A stretch of DNA of 5,171 nucleotides from the NCBI GenBank assembly GCA_017549665.1, contig JAFYUD010000038.1:1-5171 (forward strand). Reading direction: 5' to 3'. The notes beneath the pieces were generated by a model. The model made no database searches, was not told the origin of the DNA, and saw nothing but the letters and a program-made list of their open reading frames with translations. Positions 1 to 4,130 of this stretch are shown piece by piece. This DNA is from Clostridia bacterium. GTDB lineage: Bacteria; Bacillota_A; Clostridia; Oscillospirales; Acutalibacteraceae. Positions within the stretch are counted from its first letter, which is position 1, and the number at the start of each line of letters is the position of its first letter. The position numbers were made by a program, and so were the translations under genes.

Positions 1-407
1 AAATCGCACCCTCTCAGGAAGAGGTTAATATGGGCAAGATTGCCGCTCCGCCACCTCCTGATTATAAACCTATAAAAAGGGATATTCCTCTGACAGCACC
101 TGCAGAAGCTCCCGTCAGACCTGTTGAAGCAAATCCGGTTCCCGCACCCGCAAAGCCTGCTGCACCTGTTCAGAAAAAGTCCTCAACAAGAGGATTGTTC
201 CTCAGACTGCCGTCTGCAGATTGTCCTCAGATGCCGACAGTTTTGAGGATGGTTACTGAGTTTTCAGGCCCCACAACAGTACATTTTTATTACGAAGATA
301 CAAAAAAATACAACATGGAAACAGGTATAAAAACGTCAGTTACGGCAACACTGTACGGAAAATTGCAACAGCTGCTGGGCAGTAGTAATGTTGTATTAAA
401 AAACTGA
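1..407 (+). CDS. dnaE: DNA polymerase III subunit alpha, C-terminal fragment (5' end outside window)
   Basis: This is the last ~134 codons of a gene that begins left of the window. The frame is open from base 3, so the ATG at 30 is probably internal rather than a start, and the TGA is at 405-407. The visible part has two sections. The first is a ~60-residue Pro/Ala-rich, probably disordered linker (IAAPPPPDYKP, then many P, A and V). The second is a compact ~70-residue tail: GLFLRLPS, a central EDTKKY, and a final LGSSNVVLKN. That tail matches the pattern at the C-terminus of replicative DnaE proteins of Clostridia (LYLRxPS, then EDTxK, then LGxxNVVxK). In this family the polymerase replicates chromosomal DNA, and the C-terminal part contacts other replisome subunits. 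The adjacent downstream pfkA supports the call, because dnaE is commonly followed by pfkA in Clostridia. No clear terminator separates them. The catalytic domains are not visible, so the identity rests on the tail and synteny. Confidence 0.8.
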   Translation, partial: IAPSQEEVNMGKIAAPPPPDYKPIKRDIPLTAPAEAPVRPVEANPVPAPAKPAAPVQKKSSTRGLFLRLPSADCPQMPTVLRMVTEFSGPTTVHFYYEDTKKYNMETGIKTSVTATLYGKLQQLLGSSNVVLKN

Positions 408-440
408 CAAATTATTGTAAAACTTTGACGAAAAAATGTA

Positions 441-469
441 TTGACTATTATTGCCATTGATATTATTAT
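441..469 (+). promoter_or_regulatory. Promoter of pfkA
   Basis: TTGACT (441-446) is followed by a 17-bp spacer and TATTAT (464-469), a near-consensus housekeeping sigma promoter. A transcript would start around 476, giving a ~30-nt leader before the ATG at 506. It lies in the 98-bp gap after dnaE, so pfkA can be transcribed independently of dnaE. A second -35-like TTGACG (425-430) has no good partner at 17 bp. Confidence 0.7.
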
Positions 470-489
470 ATTATCTGTATATTTAACTT

Positions 490-494
490 GGAGG
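490..494 (+). promoter_or_regulatory. Shine-Dalgarno that sets the pfkA start
   Basis: GGAGG ends 11 nt before the ATG at 506. The open frame begins further upstream at a TTG (488), but that TTG overlaps the Shine-Dalgarno itself, has none of its own, and would add six residues not expected in PfkA. The ATG is therefore preferred. Confidence 0.8.
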
Positions 495-505
495 TATGTA
501 CTCTT

Positions 506-1480
506 ATGAAAACAATAGCTGTACTTACAAGCGGCGGCGACGCACCCGGTATGAACGCTGCTATCAGAGCAGTTGTCAGAACAGGCTGCGAGAACGGAAT
601 GAGAGTTCTTGGTATCCGCAGAGGTTACAACGGTCTTATGAACGGTGATATGTACGAAATGAATCTTCGTACTGTATCTGATATTATCCACAGAGGCGGC
701 ACAATGCTTTACTCAGCAAGAAGCCCTGAATTCAAGACTGAAGAAGGTATGAAGAAAGCTCTTGACGTATGTAAGGCAAACGGGATTGAAGGCGTTGTTG
801 TTATCGGCGGCGACGGTTCATTCAGAGGCGCAAGAGACCTTTCTCTCAACGGTATTCCCACAATCGGTGTTCCCGGTACAATCGACAATGACATTGCATG
901 CTGTGACTACACAATCGGTTACGATACAGCAATGAACACTGTTATGGACATGGTTGACAGAATCCGTGACACAACAGAGTCACACGACCGTTGCTCAGTT
1001 GTTGAGGTTATGGGCAGAAGAGCAGGTTACATCGCTCTTAATTCAGGTATTGCTATCGGTGCAACAGCAATCCTTATTCCTGAAGTTGATTTCGATATCG
1101 AAAAAGACGTTATCGAAAGAATGAAGAGAACACAGAAGACAGATAAGAAGCACTTCATCATCATTGTTGCTGAAGGCGTTTCAGAGAAAGTCGGCGGTGT
1201 TGCAAATCTTGCAAAGATCATTGAAGAGAGAACAGGCGTTGAGAGCCGTGCAAGCGTTCTCGGTCACGTACAGCGTGGTGGTTCACCCTCACTTCGTGAC
1301 AGACTTGTTGCAAGCCAGATGGGTAACTACGCAGTTCACCTTCTTATGAAGGGCATCGGTAACAGAGTTGTTGCTATGCAGAAGGAAGAAGTTATGGACT
1401 TCGATATTTATGAAGCACTCAACATGCAGAACAAGATTGACCTTGATCTCTACAGATGTGCTCTTGAAATTTCTATCTAA
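506..1480 (+). CDS. pfkA: ATP-dependent 6-phosphofructokinase
   Basis: This cytosolic glycolytic enzyme phosphorylates fructose 6-phosphate at C1 with ATP. The 324-residue product is the usual bacterial PfkA length. With M1 at 506, the motifs fall at positions remembered for the E. coli enzyme: SGGDAPGMN (9-17), R72, GGDGS (101-105), PGTIDND (123-129) with catalytic base D127, R162, MGR (169-171), then E223, H254 and R257 in GHVQRGGSP. Gly104 and Gly124 mark the ATP-using class; pyrophosphate enzymes carry Asp and Lys there. In the effector site R21, R25 and R154 are present, but residue 187, the Mg-ADP ligand Glu in classical PfkA, reads Thr, so ADP/PEP control may differ. The gene has its own promoter (441-469) and a terminator 6 nt after the TAA, so it looks monocistronic; pyk does not follow. 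Its frequent GGC, CTT and AAG codons fit a highly expressed gene. Confidence 0.96.
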   Translation: MKTIAVLTSGGDAPGMNAAIRAVVRTGCENGMRVLGIRRGYNGLMNGDMYEMNLRTVSDIIHRGGTMLYSARSPEFKTEEGMKKALDVCKANGIEGVVVIGGDGSFRGARDLSLNGIPTIGVPGTIDNDIACCDYTIGYDTAMNTVMDMVDRIRDTTESHDRCSVVEVMGRRAGYIALNSGIAIGATAILIPEVDFDIEKDVIERMKRTQKTDKKHFIIIVAEGVSEKVGGVANLAKIIEERTGVESRASVLGHVQRGGSPSLRDRLVASQMGNYAVHLLMKGIGNRVVAMQKEEVMDFDIYEALNMQNKIDLDLYRCALEISI

Positions 1481-1486
1481 AGAACG

Positions 1487-1517
1487 AAACAGCCGGCAGA
1501 AGACCGGCTGTTTTTTT
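1487..1517 (+). terminator. Rho-independent terminator of pfkA
   Basis: A perfect stem pairs AAACAGCCGG (1487-1496) with CCGGCTGTTT (1504-1513) across a 7-nt loop. It runs into a T tract (1511-1517) starting six bases after the pfkA stop. It separates pfkA from the tRNA unit. Confidence 0.92.
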
Positions 1518-1527
1518 ATATTTAATA

Positions 1528-1556
1528 TTGACTAATATACAAAAATAGTGTATAAT
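1528..1556 (+). promoter_or_regulatory. Promoter of tRNA-Pro
   Basis: TTGACT (1528-1533), a 17-bp spacer and TATAAT (1551-1556) form an almost perfect housekeeping promoter. Initiation near 1563 would leave a ~12-nt leader before the mature tRNA at 1575. This strength suits a stable RNA gene. Confidence 0.85.
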
Positions 1557-1574
1557 CTGTAAGTCAATTAAATT

Positions 1575-1650
1575 CGGGGTGTAGCGCAGTTGGTAGCGCG
1601 CCTGCTTTGGGAGCAGGATGCCGGGAGTTCGAGTCTCTTCACTCCGACCA
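1575..1650 (+). tRNA. tRNA-Pro, anticodon UGG
   Basis: The 76-base cloverleaf closes fully. The acceptor stem pairs CGGGGTG (1575-1581) with CACTCCG (1640-1646). The D stem is GCGC/GCGC (1584-1587/1596-1599). The anticodon stem pairs CCTGC (1601-1605) with GCAGG (1613-1617) around loop TTTGGGA, which puts the anticodon TGG at 1608-1610. The T stem pairs GGGAG with CTCTT using two G-T pairs, with TTCGAGT as its loop. Proline identity is supported by the C1-G72 pair, A73 (1647) and G37 (1611). The CCA end (1648-1650) is encoded. The gene has its own promoter and terminator and reads the CCN family, chiefly CCA. Confidence 0.97.
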
Positions 1651-1689
1651 AAAAAATAAGAACAGCCGTATGGCTGTTCTTATTTTTTT
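1651..1689 (+). terminator. Terminator of tRNA-Pro
   Basis: A perfect 17-bp stem pairs 1651-1667 (core AAGAACAGCC) with 1672-1688 (core GGCTGTTCTT) across the 4-nt loop GTAT. It ends in seven T and starts directly after the CCA. The A-rich left arm makes it able to act on both strands. Its right arm, but not its left arm, is repeated at 1886-1902. Confidence 0.9.
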
Positions 1690-1738
1690 GTTTGAATAAA
1701 AGAAACGAGCTCCGTCATTCTGCAAGAAAACAGGCGCA
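1670..1738. repeat. 69-bp direct repeat, copy 1
   Basis: This block matches 1884-1952 at 68 of 69 positions; the one difference is A at 1730 against G at 1944. It begins inside the loop of the tRNA terminator and includes that terminator's right arm, the GAGCTC palindrome (1707-1712) and CAGGCGCA. The copy spacing is 214 bp. In this copy the end continues into a hairpin, CAGGC-GCAA-GCCTG (1731-1744), whose loop is a GNRA tetraloop. Confidence 0.95.
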
Positions 1739-1883
1739 AGCCTGCTTTGCGTTGAGTACGACCGCTGCCGGTGGCAGGGGGAGGGAGTACGAAACGGCGC
1801 AGCGGTCAAAATTGTGCGAAGCGAGAGCGAGCAGACAATTTTGGGCACCGCAAGAGGCGGCGAAGCCGAGGATGCCGGAGAAA
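1739..1883. repeat. GC-rich structured core between the direct repeats, possible MITE-like or palindromic intergenic element
   Basis: This 145-bp segment is about 63% GC (88 of the 140 bases at 1741-1880), against about 13% at 1961-2020. It is full of local complementarity. GACCGCTGC (1760-1768) pairs with GCAGCGGTC (1799-1807), with CTGCC-GGT-GGCAG (1765-1777) as an alternative. AAAATTGT (1808-1815) pairs with ACAATTTT (1835-1842). GGCA (1844-1847) pairs with TGCC (1873-1876) around GGC-GAA-GCC (1859-1867). GAGTACGA occurs twice (1754, 1785). Open frames cross it on both strands, but they start inside the tRNA or have no ribosome-binding site, so I do not call them genes. It could be a dispersed intergenic repeat, a non-autonomous element or a structured RNA made by read-through from tRNA-Pro. 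There is no transposase. Confidence 0.6.
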
Positions 1884-1952
1884 ATGGCTGTTCTTATTTT
1901 TTTGTTTGAATAAAAGAAACGAGCTCCGTCATTCTGCAAGAAAGCAGGCGCA
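1884..1952. repeat. 69-bp direct repeat, copy 2
   Basis: This second copy matches 1670-1738. Here the homology stops inside what is the GCAA loop of the copy-1 hairpin: the sequence turns from GCGCA to TGATGC, so the hairpin is lost. The bases before it (GAGAAA) differ from the tRNA terminator left arm, so the right arm and T tract (1886-1903) have no adjacent partner. Confidence 0.95.
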
Positions 1953-1979
1953 TGATGCAAAATTTTTATCAGAAAAAAA

Positions 1980-2008
1980 TTGCATTTTATGATAAAATGT
2001 ACTATAAT
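1980..2008 (+). promoter_or_regulatory. Promoter of the potassium channel gene
   Basis: TTGCAT (1980-1985), a 17-bp spacer and TATAAT (2003-2008) precede the channel. Initiation near 2015 gives a ~24-nt leader to the GTG at 2039. The surrounding 60 bases are very AT-rich, so chance hexamers are possible, but spacing and placement are right. Confidence 0.7.
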
Positions 2009-2019
2009 TATCATAATTA
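1983..2019. promoter_or_regulatory. Two perfect palindromes in the channel promoter, possible operators
   Basis: CATTTTAT-G-ATAAAATG (1983-1999) is an 8-1-8 inverted repeat lying across the -35 edge and the spacer. TAATTAT-C-ATAATTA (2005-2019) is a 7-1-7 inverted repeat covering most of the -10 and the likely start point. Their centres, 1991 and 2012, are 21 bp apart, about two helical turns, so two dimers could bind the same face and block transcription. The second loosely resembles 7-1-7 Fur/PerR-type boxes. High AT content makes chance palindromes easier, so this is suggestive only. Confidence 0.35.
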
Positions 2020-2028
2020 ATGCTGATT

Positions 2029-2035
2029 GGGTGAT
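2029..2035 (+). promoter_or_regulatory. Ribosome-binding site of the channel gene
   Basis: GGGTGAT matches the 3' part of the AGGAGGTGAT consensus and ends 3 nt before GTG 2039. The competing TTG at 2027 overlaps this site and has no purine-rich site of its own, so GTG is chosen. Confidence 0.55.
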
Positions 2036-2038
2036 GAT

Positions 2039-2770
2039 GTGCGGAAACGTATTTATGAAATAATTGAGCCTGCAGAACAAAATGATAAATTAAGTGCTGC
2101 GTATGATTTTCTGATGATGGCAACAATAATTGCAAGTATAATTCCTCTTGCATTCAAAACGAATAATGTTACTTTTCAGATAATGGAATATATTTGTACC
2201 GGAATATTTATATTTGACTATTTATTAAGACTTGTTACGGCAGATTTTAAACTTAAAAAAAGTTTCGTTGTATCGTTTTTTATGTATCCGATTACACCAA
2301 TGGCTGTAGTTGACCTGCTTTCAATGCTTCCGACGCTTTCTGTTGTGAACAGCAGCCTGAGAATGCTCAGAATTTTCAGATTGTTCCGCACTATGCGTGT
2401 TTTAAGAGTATTCAAGTTTATGCGTTACTCTAAGAGTATTGACATTATTATAAATGTTTTCAGAAAGCAGAAGAGCGTTTTGTCATCTGTTGTTACTCTT
2501 GCAATTGCGTATGTGCTCATTTCTGCTCTTATTATTTATAATGTGGAAGCAGAATCATTCAGCTCATTTTTTGATGCGATATACTGGGCTACAATTTCAC
2601 TGACAACTGTCGGCTATGGAGATATCTATCCCGTTACTGTCATCGGAAGGGTAGTTGCCATGATTTCGTCTGTGTTCGGAATTGCTATCATTGCACTGCC
2701 GTCAGGTGTTATAACTGCCGGATATATCAGTGAAATCAGTAAAAACAAAGACGAAGAAACTGAAAATTAA
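2039..2770 (+). CDS. Six-transmembrane voltage-gated-type potassium channel
   Basis: This 243-residue membrane protein has the full Kv-type plan and would form tetramers passing K+ across the cytoplasmic membrane. Approximate segments are S1 22-39; S2 46-66 with F57 and D60 as a likely charge-transfer site; S3 80-98 with D92; S4 107-129; S5 147-168; pore helix 177-190; S6 203-227. S4 has a basic residue at every third position (R108, 111, 114, 117, 120, 123, K126, R129). The selectivity filter TTVGYGD (189-195) is intact. The soluble tail is only ~15 residues and acidic, with no RCK/TrkA_N or cyclic-nucleotide domain, unlike many bacterial K+ channels. An upstream TTG (2027) would add four residues, but GTG at 2039 has the better ribosome-binding site. 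Codons are more AT-rich than in pfkA. The gene is a single transcription unit. Voltage gating is inferred from S4; the physiological role is unknown. Confidence 0.93.
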   Translation: MRKRIYEIIEPAEQNDKLSAAYDFLMMATIIASIIPLAFKTNNVTFQIMEYICTGIFIFDYLLRLVTADFKLKKSFVVSFFMYPITPMAVVDLLSMLPTLSVVNSSLRMLRIFRLFRTMRVLRVFKFMRYSKSIDIIINVFRKQKSVLSSVVTLAIAYVLISALIIYNVEAESFSSFFDAIYWATISLTTVGYGDIYPVTVIGRVVAMISSVFGIAIIALPSGVITAGYISEISKNKDEETEN

Positions 2771-2783
2771 TATTTACCAAAAT

Positions 2784-2809
2784 AAAAACCGCCATTAAGG
2801 CGGTTTTTT
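2784..2809. terminator. Bidirectional terminator between the channel and the icd operon
   Basis: A perfect 10-bp stem pairs AAAAACCGCC (2784-2793) with GGCGGTTTTT (2799-2808) around the loop ATTAA. On the + strand it ends in six T, 13 nt after the channel stop. On the - strand it is followed by TTTTTATTTT, 7 nt after the stop of the propeller-like gene. It therefore serves both convergent units. Confidence 0.92.
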
Positions 2810-2815
2810 GTTTGT

Positions 2816-3487
2816 TTATAATTCGTAAATTCCCGAATTGAGAACTACGATTTCTTTGTCACGGAATCTGAAGTATTTGTTTACAGGCTCGTTGAATTCA
2901 AGATAATCTGTAACATTGAGTGTGTCAATGTCAATTTTTCTGATTTCGCATGATGCCTGATTACAAACAAACAATCCGTCAGTGTAGTATGAAACGGAAA
3001 TCGGTACATTGAAAGCAGTATTGCTGTCACCGCCGATTCTCATGATGATTTTTTGCGCTGAAATGGAATATCTGATAACTGCATTTCTCTGGGGAACAAC
3101 ACACCAGATACTGTTTCCGTCAAAAGCTGCATCTCTTGCAGGGGCATTGTTGTAATACAAATCACCGGTTTTTACTATTTTACCGTTGTTGTCAAAATGA
3201 CCCATTTCTCCGTTGGGATAAATAACGATGGTGTGATGATTCGGAAGCTTTACTGTATCACAGGTAATGAAGTCTCCTAATTTAGCGGAAACCTGTTCGT
3301 ATGCCATGCCGAATTTATTAAGCAGATATACGCTTTTTGTAACAGATGTGATTTCACCGGTCAAAGCATCGTAGCTGAAAAACGATACCTTGTTGGTGCC
3401 GTCGGGCATTGCGTCACGCTTTACAAAGATAAGACCCTTTGAAAACGGAACAATGTCAATGACGTTGAAATTCAGTATCTTTTTCAC
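2816..3487 (-). CDS. Uncharacterised beta-propeller-like (NHL/YVTN-type) protein coupled to rex
   Basis: I do not recognise a named family. The 223-residue product has no signal peptide or membrane segment and should be cytosolic. It is rich in beta-strand patterns that recur roughly every 35-45 residues. The clearest are 116-153 (FDGNSIWCVVPQRNAVIRYSI, a GG turn near 152) and 160-197 (NVPISVSYYTDGLFVCNQ, then EIRKIDIDT). The latter resembles NHL/YVTN blades (P-x-x-I-x-x-x-x-D-G-x-x-x-V-x-x). Weaker units lie near 8-49, 76-115 and 201-223. That makes about five blades, so it may be small, incomplete or need to dimerise. The start is GTG 3487, giving a GTGA overlap of 4 nt with the rex stop and a strong Shine-Dalgarno. 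The frame runs back to 3520, but that start has no such site. Cotranslation with rex and icd suggests a redox or 2-oxoglutarate-linked role, which is inference only. Confidence 0.8.
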   Translation of the reverse strand: MKKILNFNVIDIVPFSKGLIFVKRDAMPDGTNKVSFFSYDALTGEITSVTKSVYLLNKFGMAYEQVSAKLGDFITCDTVKLPNHHTIVIYPNGEMGHFDNNGKIVKTGDLYYNNAPARDAAFDGNSIWCVVPQRNAVIRYSISAQKIIMRIGGDSNTAFNVPISVSYYTDGLFVCNQASCEIRKIDIDTLNVTDYLEFNEPVNKYFRFRDKEIVVLNSGIYEL

Positions 3488-4128
3488 TTTTCTCCCTCCG
3501 AATTGGTCAGGTTGTAGCAAAGTGTCATCAGACTGTCATTGAGATGAACATTTTCGACGATTGCATCAGGAAAATCATCATTGATATTGTAATGACTGAA
3601 ATTCCAGTATGAATTGATTCCGCATTCCACAAGCTTTTCAGTAACCTTTTTGCCTGCGTAAGAGGGAATACAAAGGATAGCTGCTGAAGGTCTGTTTTCT
3701 TCACAGAAATTCTTTATATCATCGAAATGCATTACAGAAAGACCACTTATGTTGTAACCTGTCAGCTTTTCGTCTGAGTCAAAAATGCCTGTGAGTTCAA
3801 AACCTCTTTTGTTGAAATTAAGATGCTGCGCAATAGCTCTGCCCAGATTACCTGCACCGACCAGTATTATTTTATAACAGTTGTCAATGCCAATAATCTT
3901 GCCGATGCTTTGTCTGAGCTGTTCAACGTTGTATCCGTATCCCTGCTGACCGAATCCGCCGAAATGGTTGAAATCCTGTCTTATCTGTGAGGCAGTAAGT
4001 CCCATTCTGACTGAAAGCTCACCTGAAGATATCCTTTCAACACCCTCATCAATCAATATGCCGAGAAAACGGTAATAGCGGGGAAGCCTGCTGATGACTG
4101 ATTTTGAAATGTTAGTGATGTCTTTCAT
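3484..4128 (-). CDS. rex: Redox-sensing transcriptional repressor Rex
   Basis: Rex is a dimeric DNA-binding repressor that releases its operators when NADH is high relative to NAD+. It typically controls fermentative and NADH-using genes in Gram-positives. The 214 residues equal the family length. The N-terminal winged helix (1-80) has RLPRYYRFL (14-22), the recognition region ASQIRQDF (46-53), and a wing GGFGQQGYGYNV (57-68). The Rossmann domain follows, with nucleotide loop GAGNLG (91-96) and D117 at the end of the second strand, as expected for NADH binding. A C-terminal helix (LNDSLMTLCYNLTN) corresponds to the domain-swapped dimer helix. The ATG at 4128 is the only standard start after the in-frame stop at 4141-4143, and the conserved N-terminus begins at once. 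It lies 2 nt after the icd stop with no recognisable Shine-Dalgarno, so it probably depends on translation of icd. Its message overlaps the next gene by 4 nt. Confidence 0.96.
   Translation of the reverse strand: MKDITNISKSVISRLPRYYRFLGILIDEGVERISSGELSVRMGLTASQIRQDFNHFGGFGQQGYGYNVEQLRQSIGKIIGIDNCYKIILVGAGNLGRAIAQHLNFNKRGFELTGIFDSDEKLTGYNISGLSVMHFDDIKNFCEENRPSAAILCIPSYAGKKVTEKLVECGINSYWNFSHYNINDDFPDAIVENVHLNDSLMTLCYNLTNSEGEK
3491..3499 (-). promoter_or_regulatory. Shine-Dalgarno inside rex for the propeller-like gene
   Basis: On the - strand GGAGGGAGA lies within the last codons of rex, and GGAGG is 7 nt from the GTG at 3487. This decides the start and shows that the gene is read from the rex message. 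Confidence 0.85.
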
Positions 4129-4130
4129 AA

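Noticed and set aside
408..505. Rex operator in the promoters of pfkA or the channel
   Set aside because: No TTGTTAA-N4-TTAACAA or TTGTGAA-N4-TTCACAA type palindrome is present in the visible promoters. The one TTGTGAA I noticed, near 2343, is inside the channel coding sequence and has no inverted partner.
290..691. Minus-strand 133-codon frame across the dnaE end and pfkA start
   Set aside because: It is antisense to two well-supported genes and their promoter, with no motif and Cys/Ser/Thr-rich low-quality composition.
1590..1913. 107-codon open frame beginning inside tRNA-Pro and crossing the repeat region
   Set aside because: It starts within the tRNA, has no ribosome-binding site, and its sequence is a reading of the terminator and direct repeats (the same peptide recurs in other frames). 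It is a spurious product of the repeat.
1670..1952. CRISPR array
   Set aside because: There are only two repeat units, 69 bp long and 145 bp apart, with a structured non-unique core and no cas genes.
1715..2153. Minus-strand open frames over the repeat core and the channel promoter
   Set aside because: They read the direct repeats and AT-rich promoter DNA in antisense, have no convincing ribosome-binding site, and overlap a better-supported gene start.
1575..2770. tRNA-Pro as an integration site, with the channel as island cargo
   Set aside because: I found no second copy of the tRNA 3' end, no integrase and no phage gene; the direct repeats begin beyond the tRNA. The 3' part of any island would have to lie before the convergent icd operon.
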